Shown: in pieces, positions 42,330 to 51,698 of the stretch
Layout of the letters: each line of letters starts with the position of its first letter
How positions within the stretch are numbered: position 1 is the first letter of the stretch
Source: Fibrobacterales bacterium Fibro_02
GTDB lineage: Bacteria > Fibrobacterota > Fibrobacteria > Fibrobacterales > Fibrobacteraceae
Assembly (NCBI GenBank): GCA_001603905.1
Contig: LVAE01000015.1
Location: 1-64,000 of the forward strand
Reading direction: 5' to 3'
Length of the DNA stretch: 64,000 bases
Position numbers and translations under genes: made by a program
The notes under the pieces: generated by a model
What the model saw: only the letters and a program-made list of their open reading frames with translations
Told to the model about the DNA's origin: nothing
Databases searched by the model: none

Positions 42330-43214
42330 TTACAGTTCCGGTTGCTTTCCGGTGAGGCGCACGAAGATTTCTTCGTACTTGGCGAGCGTGTTCTTCACGA
42401 CTTCAGGCGGAATTTCTGGACCCGGGTAGGTCTTGCCCCAGTCGAGAGTTTCGAGCCAGTCGCGAACGTACTGCTTGTCGAAGCTTTCCTGGTTCTTGCC
42501 CACCTGGTACTTGTCGGCCGGCCAGTAACGGCTGGAGTCCGGAGTGAGCACTTCGTCGATGAGGATGGTTTCGCCATCGATTTCACCGAATTCGAACTTG
42601 GTGTCGGCGAGGATGATGCCCTTGGAGGCAGCGTAGTCGCGAGCCTTCGTGTAGATGTCGAGGGACATGCTCTTGAGTTCGGTGGCGACCTTTTCGCCCA
42701 CGATGTCGAAGGTCTGTTCGAAGCTGATGTTTTCGTCGTGGCCAACGTCGGGCTTGGTGCTCGGCGTGTAGAGCGGCTTTTCAAGCTTCTGGCAGAGCTG
42801 CAGGCCTTCGGGGAGGACGTGACCGCAGATTTTGCCGGTCTTCTGGTAGTCCTTCCAGCCGGAACCCACGATGTAGCCGCGGACGATGCATTCCACGGAA
42901 TGGCGGTGAGCCTTCTTCACGATCATGGAACGGCCGCGGAGGTAGTCGGCGTGCTTCTTGAGCACGGCCGGGTATTCGTTCACGTCGGCGGTGATGAGGT
43001 GGTTCTTCATGCCGAGGTGCTGGAACCAGAACAGCGAAAGCTGGTTGAGGATTTTGCCCTTACCAGGAATCGGGGTGGGGAGCACCACGTCAAAAGCGGA
43101 AAGACGGTCGCTGGCGACCATCAGGAAGCTGTCGCCCAGGTCGTACATGTCGCGTACTTTGCCCTGGTGGAACAGCGGAACTTCGGTAATGGGGGTTTCA
43201 AATTTTAAGCTCAT
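42330..43214 (-). CDS. purC: Phosphoribosylaminoimidazole-succinocarboxamide synthase
   Basis: 294 residues, the longer PurC type. SAICAR synthetase joins aspartate to CAIR in purine synthesis. Signatures: LFHQGKVRDMYDLGDSFLMVASDRLSAFDVVLP at the start, VECIVRGYIVGSGWKDYQ, GHDENISFEQ, GIILADTKFEFG and ILIDEVLTPDSSRYWP. GAGGT precedes the ATG by 4 bases. A single gene, convergent with the DUF4261-like gene across the strong terminator. Confidence 0.96.
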   Translation of the reverse strand: MSLKFETPITEVPLFHQGKVRDMYDLGDSFLMVASDRLSAFDVVLPTPIPGKGKILNQLSLFWFQHLGMKNHLITADVNEYPAVLKKHADYLRGRSMIVKKAHRHSVECIVRGYIVGSGWKDYQKTGKICGHVLPEGLQLCQKLEKPLYTPSTKPDVGHDENISFEQTFDIVGEKVATELKSMSLDIYTKARDYAASKGIILADTKFEFGEIDGETILIDEVLTPDSSRYWPADKYQVGKNQESFDKQYVRDWLETLDWGKTYPGPEIPPEVVKNTLAKYEEIFVRLTGKQPEL

Positions 43215-43277
43215 AGTACCTCAAATTTAGTAATTTGAAGCGTTCTTTTTTCTATTTTCACTAAAACACGGTGCGTT

Positions 43278-43370
43278 ATGAACTTATTGAAAACCCTATT
43301 TTTGTCTTTAACTGTAGCCTCTGTCGCATTTGTGGGGACTTTTAGGGCGGCCCGGTACCTTTCAAAGTAA
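43278..43370 (+). CDS. Possible 30-residue hydrophobic peptide
   Basis: A short frame (MNLLKTLFLSLTVASVAFVG then a basic end) in front of the AlgX-like gene. It looks like a signal peptide without a mature protein. It may be a leader peptide, a relic of a lost gene, or chance. There is no convincing ribosome site. Confidence 0.2.
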   Translation: MNLLKTLFLSLTVASVAFVGTFRAARYLSK

Positions 43371-43380
43371 GGTTTGAAAT

Positions 43381-45342
43381 ATGAATTTTTCTATGAAGAA
43401 GATGTTTGGCTTGACGGTGGTCGCTTCTGTGGCGGCTTCTGCGGTGTGGCTTTCCGCCTGTGCCTCCAGTAAGCCGGATGCCGTGGAAAGTTCTGCTGCG
43501 GTGCAGGAATCGGAACGCCCGAAGGTGATGCCGCCGCAACCTTCTACGCCGGTTACGGTTTTTGAACTGAAGGTGATGAGTGCCGACAAGCAGGTGCGTG
43601 TAGTCGATAAGCCGACCATGGCGGCGCTTGACTTTGCGGCGTATTTCAACAATCCGATCCGCCAGGCGGGCAAGGACGAAAAGCCTGAAAATTACGCGGG
43701 AAAGATGTCGTCGGCAAAACTGGCGGAATATCCGTTCCCGATGCTCGATTCGCTTTCGGAACATGAACCCGCCGTAGTTGCAGAAAGGCAGCCCCTGGCT
43801 TGGGAGCCGCTGTCGAAGCTTCTCTATGCGCAGACCGGGAATGATTCGCTGGGTGTCTTGTTGAATGCGGTCGAGGCGGTCAAGTGGAATGAACCCGAGG
43901 TATTCCGTGCGTTCCAGACGGTTTCTCGCTTGTGGGGTGTGCCCTTGAGCGATGGTTCCGTGGAATGGTGGGTGGAAGTGATGCCTGCCTTGTGGACAGG
44001 GCGTACCGTGTTCTACGGAAAGTTGAAGTTGGCCTCGAAGGGTGAAACTGCCGAAATTTTGAATTACTACTTGACGGGCGAAATGAATATTGACGATGCC
44101 ATGAACTGGGCGAGAACGTTGTCGTCCTATTGGTATCCGACCCTGAATACGGACTTGGAACCGCATACGGCGGGATCTCCTTGGGAAGGCGATAAGAACA
44201 GGCCGTTTGCGGTGATGCGCGGCAATCCGATGGGAACTCCGATGTGGATCGCGTTTGAGGCTCCTGCCTTCCGCTTGAGTGACGAGGCGTTGCGTGCAAA
44301 GCGTACAGCCGATTCCCTGGCCGAGGCGGGTGAGGTGGTTCCCGTGAATCGCATGCTTGATACGAGTTCCGCGTTCCGCCTGCAGACGCTTGCTTCGGTC
44401 GAAGGTTCCTGCCCGGAGAACGATGCAACGAAAAAGTTCCGCGACGAACTTTCGAAAACCCTTAAGAAATTGCCGAAGGAACAGAATGCGTGGGCATCGA
44501 ATGGAATGCTCTGGTTCCGCCGCAATGCTAACTATCTGACTGCAGACAAGATTACGGCGCAGGATAGCTTGCACAATCCGCTGCCGCGCCTCCTGGAACT
44601 CAAGAAGTATCTTGATTCCCTTGGCGTCCAGCTGCTGGTGGTTCCGATTCCCGTGAAGGAAGAAATTTATGGGGAACGCCTTGTGGAGGGGACTGCTGCG
44701 GATCTTTGCGTGAATCCGGCGGGCCGTGAATTTACCCGCGAAATGCTTGCCGCGGGACTCGATGTCCTGGATGTCTACCCAGCGCTCATGGCGGCAAAGG
44801 CGGGGGATGAACCGCCCCACTTTAGTTACCAGCGCTACGATACGCACTGGGCGCTTCCGGGAATGCTTGCTGCGCTTGAACAGTTGGCTTCCCGCGTGAC
44901 GCAGTATTCCTGGTACAGCGAATCTGGAGCTCAACCGGGAACGCTCAATATGCAGGAAACCAAGACACTTCGCGAGGGCGACCTTGTGGCTCATATGCCC
45001 GATGCCGAAAAGTCCAAGTATCCTGCTGACACTTTGTCTGTAATGAAGATTTTCAAGGGCACCGAAGCTTACAAGGGCGGCAAGAATGCGCCGATTCTCT
45101 TGATGGGCGATTCGTTTACGGGTGTGTTTGAATCCGTGGACCAGAAGAGCGGTGGCCCTGGGTCGCTCCTGGCCTATGCAACGGGCCTCGATGTGCAGGT
45201 GCTTACTAGTTGGGGTGGCGGCCCCGGCGTGTATCACCGTATGATGAAAATGAAGAAGGATATGCAGAGCAAGCGACTGGTCATTTACATGATGACCGCC
45301 CGTGACTTCTGGCAATCCCCGATGGAATGGGACGGATTGTAG
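43381..45342 (+). CDS. AlgX/AlgJ-like SGNH acetyltransferase-family lipoprotein
   Basis: 653 residues; lipoprotein signal (AVWLSACASSK) then a Ser/Pro tether. Residues ~60-360 are of unknown fold. The C-terminal part follows the alginate acetylation proteins AlgJ/AlgX: RYDTHWALPG supplies Asp487 and His489, and MGDSFTGVF supplies Ser578, in the DxH-before-Ser order typical of that family. RLLELKKYLDSLGVQLLVVPIP also fits. AlgX-type enzymes O-acetylate exopolysaccharide in the periplasm. No MBOAT acetyl carrier gene is present nearby, so another acyl donor or hydrolysis is possible. First gene of the surface-polymer cluster; the next gene begins 6 bases after its stop. Confidence 0.75.
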   Translation: MNFSMKKMFGLTVVASVAASAVWLSACASSKPDAVESSAAVQESERPKVMPPQPSTPVTVFELKVMSADKQVRVVDKPTMAALDFAAYFNNPIRQAGKDEKPENYAGKMSSAKLAEYPFPMLDSLSEHEPAVVAERQPLAWEPLSKLLYAQTGNDSLGVLLNAVEAVKWNEPEVFRAFQTVSRLWGVPLSDGSVEWWVEVMPALWTGRTVFYGKLKLASKGETAEILNYYLTGEMNIDDAMNWARTLSSYWYPTLNTDLEPHTAGSPWEGDKNRPFAVMRGNPMGTPMWIAFEAPAFRLSDEALRAKRTADSLAEAGEVVPVNRMLDTSSAFRLQTLASVEGSCPENDATKKFRDELSKTLKKLPKEQNAWASNGMLWFRRNANYLTADKITAQDSLHNPLPRLLELKKYLDSLGVQLLVVPIPVKEEIYGERLVEGTAADLCVNPAGREFTREMLAAGLDVLDVYPALMAAKAGDEPPHFSYQRYDTHWALPGMLAALEQLASRVTQYSWYSESGAQPGTLNMQETKTLREGDLVAHMPDAEKSKYPADTLSVMKIFKGTEAYKGGKNAPILLMGDSFTGVFESVDQKSGGPGSLLAYATGLDVQVLTSWGGGPGVYHRMMKMKKDMQSKRLVIYMMTARDFWQSPMEWDGL

Positions 45343-45348
45343 ATCAGG

Positions 45349-46092
45349 ATGTTCTCTAGGTTATCCCGTCTTGCGAAGCGCCTGTTTTGGCCGGTGCTGA
45401 TTCTCGTGTTTGCGATGTCCTTGGCATTGGTGCTTTGGAGTGGTCGCGCCGAGACGATGGGGTTCCGCGATGCGGCCTGTTCCTTTGAAGACAAAATGCC
45501 CGGCTGCATGGATTCGGTTGTGGCGTGGAAGGCGGGACTCGCTTTTTTTGACAGTTCGCTTGCTCAGTCTGGGGACACCCTGCATAGTCTAAAGTCCCTT
45601 TTGTGGGAATACTGGAACATTGAATTTGCGGGGGCGGGCGATTCCGCTGTTTCAGAAAATGCAATATTACCTCTTCGTGTGCTAAATACAAGAAAATCCG
45701 GCTGCATGGGACTTTCGTGGCTTGCGATGATGGTGGCCGAGGAACGGAAAATTCCGCTTTCGGTGATTCTCCTTCCGGGGCATGTGTTCTTGCGTTACGG
45801 AAATTCGGAGTCGGCTGTCAATTTGGAACCCAACCGACGGGGATTTTCCTATACGGATGCCGAGTACCGGGAAAAGTACAAGGCTGGCCCCTGGACGGGG
45901 CTTGAATTCAAGCCGCTGACCTCCACGCAGTTTGTGGGATTGGCCGCTTTTGATATGGGAAATCTTTACCTAGATACGGATTTGCGCAGGGCCTTGACCT
46001 GGTATCGCATGGCCGAAGAATTTTTCTCGGAGTATCCAGGAATCAAGGTGAATCAGGAAATCGCGAAAAGTCGTTTGCCGGACCATTTGTAG
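45349..46092 (+). CDS. Transglutaminase-like (SirB1-type) membrane-anchored protein
   Basis: 247 residues. One N-terminal membrane anchor (FWPVLILVFAMSLALVLW) is followed by a transglutaminase-like core. The catalytic Cys119 lies in KSGCMGLSWLAMMVAEE, the His145 in ILLPGHVFLRY, and the third residue is probably Glu160 in NLEPNRRG. A TPR-like helix pair ends it (FDMGNLYLDTDLRRALTWYRMAEEFF). Such domains act as proteases, amidases or cross-linking enzymes; SirB1-type members are poorly understood. It is co-transcribed with the AlgX-like gene and faces the periplasm. Confidence 0.72.
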   Translation: MFSRLSRLAKRLFWPVLILVFAMSLALVLWSGRAETMGFRDAACSFEDKMPGCMDSVVAWKAGLAFFDSSLAQSGDTLHSLKSLLWEYWNIEFAGAGDSAVSENAILPLRVLNTRKSGCMGLSWLAMMVAEERKIPLSVILLPGHVFLRYGNSESAVNLEPNRRGFSYTDAEYREKYKAGPWTGLEFKPLTSTQFVGLAAFDMGNLYLDTDLRRALTWYRMAEEFFSEYPGIKVNQEIAKSRLPDHL

Positions 46093-46125
46093 CTTTTTTG
46101 TAAGGGTGCCGGTAGGGCAAAATTG

Positions 46126-46132
46126 CTATTTT
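46126..46132 (+). promoter_or_regulatory. Putative leaderless promoter -10 of the first FGE/SGNH lipoprotein
   Basis: CTATTTT, 6 bases, ATG at 46139; no Shine-Dalgarno. An internal promoter in the cluster. Confidence 0.4.
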
Positions 46133-46138
46133 TAGCAA

Positions 46139-48904
46139 ATGCGATTATTCCTAGTCTTTGTCATAACATCGTTGTTGCTAGCCTGCTCAAATTCGGTAGG
46201 GCCGGAAACTCCCGATGAAATGCGTGTGGAACTTAAGCAGGATTATCTTCCGGGAATGCTCCGCGTGAAGACTTCGAACGCATCTGTTGTCCTGGGGACG
46301 AACGCACCCTTGTCGCTGAACCGTGAACATCCTGCCTTGACAGTAAAGATTGATTACGATTTTTCTTTAGGGCGTCATGAGGTCACTTGTGCCGAATTCA
46401 ACGAAATAATGGTCCCTGCGACGGGACTTGAGCTGGAATGTGAGAACGATGACCTTCCTGCGACAAATGTTACCTATTACGATGCGGTCCTCTATTCGAA
46501 TGAAATGAGTAAGGCAATTGGCTTGGATACGGTCTATTCCTATACCGATGTGTCGTTTGATGACTTGCATCATTGCGTCGGAATCGAGGGCTTTGTTTTT
46601 CACCCTGAAGTAGATGCGTTCCGTTTGCCCACCGAGGCAGAATGGGTACTTGTTGCAAATAAGAATTGGAATACGAAAAAGGGATGGCTTGCTGAAAATT
46701 CGGATTATAAGTTGCACAAGGTCTGTTCCCTGGAAAAACATGAAAATGTTCCGTGCGATATGGTGGGAAACGCCATGGAATGGTCCAATGATTGGCTTGG
46801 CCAGTTCCTTGATACGACTGTCGTGAATTATGTGGGGGCGCCGGATGGGGGAAGTCTCGGCGAAAGGGTTATTAAGGGTGGCTCTTATCAGACAACGCAA
46901 AAGAACCTTTTCATCTTCAGCCGTGGAGATGTCTATGCGGTGACGTCGTCGACGCGTGCTGCGTATGTGGGTTTCCGTCTTGGTTTCGGTAGTATTCCTG
47001 AAGCGACATGGATTGACTATAAGGGAAATACGATTGTGAGCCGTGCCTTGCCGCTCTTGAATACGGCGTCCATCCGAAAATACACGAATACCTATAAGAT
47101 GCGACTTGCCTTCAGGAATAATATATCGGGCAACCTCTCGCTTCTGGATTATTCCAGTGGGGTGCTTTATGTCTCTGAAATTGCGGATACGATGCCGGTC
47201 TACCATCCTGAGATTTCGCCGGATGGTCGGTTTGTTGCCTTCTGCACGGGGCTTGAGGGTGTTTCGGGAAAATCGGAAATATACGTGAGGTCTCTGGACA
47301 TTGAAGATGGAAGCGTAGTGAAACTCGATGTCGAAAATGCTGCCATTCCGAGATGGCGCATCCTTGAAAACGGTGACACTGTGATCGTTTATGTGACCGA
47401 TGCGGGAAATAACAAGGAAAATTCTACCTTTGCAAAAATGGAAACTTGGCAAGTCCCGTTTAGAAAAGGAAGTTTTAGGAAACCGAAAAAACTGTTTGAT
47501 GGAGCCTATCACGGAGGAATATCAACGGATCGGCGGCTTGCCGTAACGGGGGCGCGTCTGCTTCGTGCAAGAATTGCAGAACAGGGATCTACAGTGACGG
47601 GTAATGCTCGCGATACGGTTTGGTATGGTGGTGAACAGGCTTGCAACGTATCGCTTTCGCAGGATTCTGCAAAAAAGACGTTGTTCCTTGATTTCGGAGG
47701 AAAAGTGGGGCAGGAATTCGTGGGCGAAAGCTACAGGACTCACGAGCGAATTCTTGTCGCTGATAGCACCGGAAAATTGATTCAATCGGTGGCTGCTCCG
47801 GACGGATATACTTTTGACCACGCGGAATGGGTGCGTGGCCGTTCGGATTTGGCTGTAGCGACTCTCTCGAATTCGAATGGCTCCCACGAAAAAATTGTTC
47901 TTGTCCAGATGGATGACGGTAAGGTCGTGGACCTTGTGGAAGGGGATGACCTTTGGCATCCAAATTTCTGGGCGTATACGCCGATGAATTTTTCAAAATT
48001 TAAAGTTGAACCTGACAGTGCGGGCGTCTATATGAAGGCTGATGACGATGTGGGCGCCGTTTTAATGCGCTTCAACATGGAATTGATTTGGCGCTATCGC
48101 GATACGGCGAATGTGGTTGTCGTAGGTTCTTCGAGGCCGCTGAATTCGGTTTCTCCTTGGTCTTTAGACAGGGGATTTTTTGCAGTCAATTTGGCCCAAA
48201 CGCCGAATTCGATTTATACGTCAAGGGACATTCTTGACCTGTATGTGTACAGGCATTTTAAGAAACTGAAGTATATCATCATCTCTCTGGATATTGATTT
48301 CTGGTATAAAATCGACGGTCCCAAGGGCGATAACTTCTTTGCGACCCGTTATGCCGATTATCCAGGCTATGTTTATGATATGAATCATGGGTATTGGGAA
48401 TCGGGATATCCGGAGGGCTTGCTGGAGTATACTGAAAATTATTTGACTGTTTCGGATGAACCTAATTTTGTGAGAGACCGCGGGCGCCTTCTAGGGATAA
48501 ATTGCCGTTCGTGGGGGGAAGATGTAGAAGCAGAAATGGATTCGACTCTCTATGATAATCAGCAGTATCTGTTAGATGATAATATGGCTGCCTTGGAAGG
48601 GATTATCAAAAAAGCGCAAGAACACGATGTCAATGTGGTCGGGGTGATTTTCCCACAAAGTCCCGCTTTCAAGGAAACGGGAGCATTTGGTCGCTATGGA
48701 CTTCGCAGGAGTACCGCCAAGAAACTGATTGAAAAATTTGAGAAACTGGATGAGGCTTATCCCAATTTCAAGTTCATGGATGAAAATAAGATGGGCGACC
48801 ACGATTATCCTGATGGGTATGCAGCCGACACAGACCACTTGTGTTTTCTCGGTGCAACGACTATGACGCGACGGATTAACGCCGTGTTGAAGACTTTTGA
48901 GTAG
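46139..48904 (+). CDS. FGE-like / PD40 propeller / SGNH-like lipoprotein, paralog 1
   Basis: 921 residues, a Fibrobacter paralogous family. Lipid cysteine in LLLACSNS. Residues ~45-300 are a formylglycine-generating (SUMF1-type) domain: DYDFSLGRHEVTCAEFN, FRLPTEAEWVLVA, GNAMEWSNDW and KGGSY...YVGFRLGFG, lacking the catalytic cysteines after GGS. Residues ~330-600 carry PD40/TolB-type propeller repeats (VYHPEISPDGRFVAFCTG). The C-terminal part looks SGNH-like: VVGSSRPLNS with Ser664, KKLKYIIISLDIDFW, NVVGVIFPQSP and ADTDHL with Asp899/His900. Predicted outer-surface protein that binds and trims or acylates a polymer. First of three tandem copies. Confidence 0.82.
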   Translation: MRLFLVFVITSLLLACSNSVGPETPDEMRVELKQDYLPGMLRVKTSNASVVLGTNAPLSLNREHPALTVKIDYDFSLGRHEVTCAEFNEIMVPATGLELECENDDLPATNVTYYDAVLYSNEMSKAIGLDTVYSYTDVSFDDLHHCVGIEGFVFHPEVDAFRLPTEAEWVLVANKNWNTKKGWLAENSDYKLHKVCSLEKHENVPCDMVGNAMEWSNDWLGQFLDTTVVNYVGAPDGGSLGERVIKGGSYQTTQKNLFIFSRGDVYAVTSSTRAAYVGFRLGFGSIPEATWIDYKGNTIVSRALPLLNTASIRKYTNTYKMRLAFRNNISGNLSLLDYSSGVLYVSEIADTMPVYHPEISPDGRFVAFCTGLEGVSGKSEIYVRSLDIEDGSVVKLDVENAAIPRWRILENGDTVIVYVTDAGNNKENSTFAKMETWQVPFRKGSFRKPKKLFDGAYHGGISTDRRLAVTGARLLRARIAEQGSTVTGNARDTVWYGGEQACNVSLSQDSAKKTLFLDFGGKVGQEFVGESYRTHERILVADSTGKLIQSVAAPDGYTFDHAEWVRGRSDLAVATLSNSNGSHEKIVLVQMDDGKVVDLVEGDDLWHPNFWAYTPMNFSKFKVEPDSAGVYMKADDDVGAVLMRFNMELIWRYRDTANVVVVGSSRPLNSVSPWSLDRGFFAVNLAQTPNSIYTSRDILDLYVYRHFKKLKYIIISLDIDFWYKIDGPKGDNFFATRYADYPGYVYDMNHGYWESGYPEGLLEYTENYLTVSDEPNFVRDRGRLLGINCRSWGEDVEAEMDSTLYDNQQYLLDDNMAALEGIIKKAQEHDVNVVGVIFPQSPAFKETGAFGRYGLRRSTAKKLIEKFEKLDEAYPNFKFMDENKMGDHDYPDGYAADTDHLCFLGATTMTRRINAVLKTFE

Positions 48905-48938
48905 GACTTGTCACTGCTAGGGAAAAGGAAATTTGAAT

Positions 48939-51683
48939 ATGAAATGGCTTGCGTTGATATGCGGATTCTTTTCCCTGCTGGTTTGTTCCTGTTCGAATTC
49001 GGTGGGCGTGCAGGCTGAAAAAAAGCCTTCGGTGGACGTTTCCTCGGATACCCTCGCGGGAATGCAGCGTGTGCAGACGCTAAAATCCGTTACGGTTCTT
49101 GGGACTCTAGAATCCAAGGCAAAGGTGAATGAACGCCCCAAAATGAAAGTCCGCTTTGATTACGATTTCTCGATGGGACGCCATGAGGTGACCTGTGGTG
49201 AATTTAATGCGGTGATGGAAAATGTTTCTGAACTTGTTTTAGATTGTGAAAACGATAGTCTTCCGGCGACGAACCTCACTTTCTATGATGCGGTTCTCTT
49301 TGCGAATGCTCGGAGCAAGAAAGAGGGCTTTGATACGGCCTATACCTATACATCGGCCGTGTTTGATACCGAAAAGCATTGTACGGCCTTGGACGGTTTT
49401 GCCTATCGACCGGAGGTGAATGCCTACCGTTTGCCGACGGAAGCCGAATGGGTTCTGGTGGCGTCGTCCGAATGGAATGAGGAGTATAGCTGGACAGCCG
49501 AAAATTCTGATTACAAACTGCACCGCGTTTGCGAAAAGACGGATTCGACGATGCAGTTCTGCGACATGATGGGAAATGCCATGGAATGGGTCAACGATTG
49601 GCTGGGCCTTTTCCGTGACACGACGGTTTTGGACTATGTGGGCGCTCCTGATGGAGGATCCCTGGGACAGCGCATTGTCAAGGGAGGTAGCTACCGCAAT
49701 CCCGCCACGTCGATTACCTTGTATGGTCGAGGCGACGTGTATACGGTGACTTCATCGAGTCGCGCGGATTATGTTGGTTTTCGACTCGCTTTTGGTGCAA
49801 TTCCTTCTGCAGTATGGATGGGAAATAACGGAAAGGCTGCATCAAGCAGAATTGTGCCACTTGCAAGTTCTGCAACTTTGCGTTCTGTGTTGGGAACATA
49901 CCAGGCTCGTCTCGCCTTCCGAAACGATTTGACGGGGAATTTGGCTTATGTGGATTATTCTAGCGGAATTCTTTCGGTGAATGAAATTGCGGATACGATG
50001 TCGGTCTACCATCCGGAAATTTCTCCTGACGGAAAGCGGGTGGCTTTCTGTACAGGTCTCGAAGGTGTGTCGGGAAGGTCGACTCTTTATGTTCGCGACT
50101 TGAACGCCGATGGCTCGAATCTGGTCAAGCTGGATGTCGTATCGGCGGCGATTCCGCGCTGGCGCGTGCTTGCTTCGGGAGATACGGTCATTGTCTACGT
50201 GACCGATGCGGGAAACAATAAGGAAGAATCTGCGTTCAAAAAGACGTCTACTTGGCAGGTCTCTTTTGCAAAGGGTAAATTCGGTAAGCCGCAGAAACTT
50301 TTTGACGGGGCTTATCATGGGGGAATCAGCGAAGATGATGCCCTTGCTGTAACGGGAGCGAGACTTTTGCGTACACGAGTTTCTGGACAAGAAGCCGTAT
50401 GGTACGAGGGTGAACAGGCCTGCAACGTATCTCTCGCCAAGGATGGTTCCAAGCGAACCTTGTTCCTTGATTTCGGCGGTAAGACAGGACGCAAGTATGT
50501 CGGAGAAAATTATGGAACGCACGAGCGGCTTCTTGTCGTCGACAGTATCGGCAACCTGATTCAGAGCTTGGCGGCGCCGGCGGGGTATTCCTTTGACCAT
50601 AGCGAATGGGCTTCGAACGGAAACTTTGCCGTTGCGACTCTTTCGAATGTGAACGGCGCCCATACGAAAATGGTGCTGATTGATTTGACTGAAGGAAATG
50701 TGGTGGAACTTGCCGAAGGAGATGAACTTTGGCACCCGAACTTGTGGGTCTATCAAGAAAAAAATAGTGAAGTGAATTTCTCGCTGGATTCGGATAGTGC
50801 TGGAATTTACATGAACGATGGCGATGACTGGGGTGTGGCCCTGATGCGCTACAATATGGAGCTGCTGTGGCAATACAAGGATTCCATCAATGTGGCCGTG
50901 GTAGGCTCTTCGAGACCGCTGTACGCCTTGTTGCCGTCGTTGATGAGCGAGCGATTCTTTATGGTGAATTTTGCGCAGACTCCCAATAGCATTCATATGT
51001 CAAGGGATTTCCTGGAACTTTACCTGTTCCCTCATCTGAAAAAGCTGAAATACGTTGTGCTGTCTTTGGATATTGACTTCTGGAATAAACCTGATGGCGA
51101 GAAAAGCGATAACTTTTTCCAGAATGCTTATCGCAGATATCCGGGCTATGTTTATGATAAAAATCATAACTACTGGCGCGATGGTTATCCGGAAGGGTTG
51201 CTGGAGTATACGACAAAGTATTTGGATGTAAAGCCGTACTTGGTGCACGAAGTAGACCGTGGCGCGACAATGTTCCAGTACTGTGGCGGTTGGGCAAACC
51301 CTCCGTTGGTTGAAGGCGATAGCACTGCGTATGATTCGGAAAAGAATCTGTACGAAAAAAGTCTTGAGTCTCTTGTAGACATTATCCAAAGCGCCCAAAA
51401 TAAGAATATCGTTGTCGTTGGAATCCTCTTCCCTCAAAATCCGGCTTATCAGAATACGGGGGCTTATGGCCGTTATGGGTTACGCAGGAGTGCTGCGGAA
51501 CAACTTATTTCCCGTTTTGTGGAGCTCGAAAAAAATTATCCCAATTTTAAGTTCCTTGATAGAAATAGAATGGGAAATCACGGCTATCCGAGCGAGTGGT
51601 TCGTAGATGACGATCATTTGTGCATCGAAGGTGCCAAGTCCCTTACGGAAACAGTTGATATCCTTTTAAATGGCTTGGAATAG
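48939..51683 (+). CDS. FGE-like / PD40 propeller / SGNH-like lipoprotein, paralog 2
   Basis: 914 residues from the ATG after AAGGAA; a TTG two codons earlier is less likely. Lipid cysteine in LVCSCSNS. Same three-part plan as its neighbours: DYDFSMGRHEVTCGEFN, YRLPTEAEWVLVAS, GNAMEWVNDW and KGGSYRN for the FGE-like part (again without the catalytic cysteines), SVYHPEISPDGKRVAFCTG for the propeller, and VVGSSRPL (Ser657) with VDDDHLC (Asp892/His893) for the SGNH-like part. It is closest to paralog 3 in the first two domains and to paralog 1 in the last (both have GSSRPL and DIDFW), so domains may have been exchanged between copies. Confidence 0.82.
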   Translation: MKWLALICGFFSLLVCSCSNSVGVQAEKKPSVDVSSDTLAGMQRVQTLKSVTVLGTLESKAKVNERPKMKVRFDYDFSMGRHEVTCGEFNAVMENVSELVLDCENDSLPATNLTFYDAVLFANARSKKEGFDTAYTYTSAVFDTEKHCTALDGFAYRPEVNAYRLPTEAEWVLVASSEWNEEYSWTAENSDYKLHRVCEKTDSTMQFCDMMGNAMEWVNDWLGLFRDTTVLDYVGAPDGGSLGQRIVKGGSYRNPATSITLYGRGDVYTVTSSSRADYVGFRLAFGAIPSAVWMGNNGKAASSRIVPLASSATLRSVLGTYQARLAFRNDLTGNLAYVDYSSGILSVNEIADTMSVYHPEISPDGKRVAFCTGLEGVSGRSTLYVRDLNADGSNLVKLDVVSAAIPRWRVLASGDTVIVYVTDAGNNKEESAFKKTSTWQVSFAKGKFGKPQKLFDGAYHGGISEDDALAVTGARLLRTRVSGQEAVWYEGEQACNVSLAKDGSKRTLFLDFGGKTGRKYVGENYGTHERLLVVDSIGNLIQSLAAPAGYSFDHSEWASNGNFAVATLSNVNGAHTKMVLIDLTEGNVVELAEGDELWHPNLWVYQEKNSEVNFSLDSDSAGIYMNDGDDWGVALMRYNMELLWQYKDSINVAVVGSSRPLYALLPSLMSERFFMVNFAQTPNSIHMSRDFLELYLFPHLKKLKYVVLSLDIDFWNKPDGEKSDNFFQNAYRRYPGYVYDKNHNYWRDGYPEGLLEYTTKYLDVKPYLVHEVDRGATMFQYCGGWANPPLVEGDSTAYDSEKNLYEKSLESLVDIIQSAQNKNIVVVGILFPQNPAYQNTGAYGRYGLRRSAAEQLISRFVELEKNYPNFKFLDRNRMGNHGYPSEWFVDDDHLCIEGAKSLTETVDILLNGLE

Positions 51684-51698
51684 GGTAGGGAGGACTTC

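Noticed and set aside
42342-43208. 288-codon plus-strand open frame
   Set aside because: Antisense to purC, which is unmistakable.
43342-45315. 657-codon minus-strand open frame
   Set aside because: Antisense to the AlgX-like lipoprotein; Arg/His-rich with no motif.
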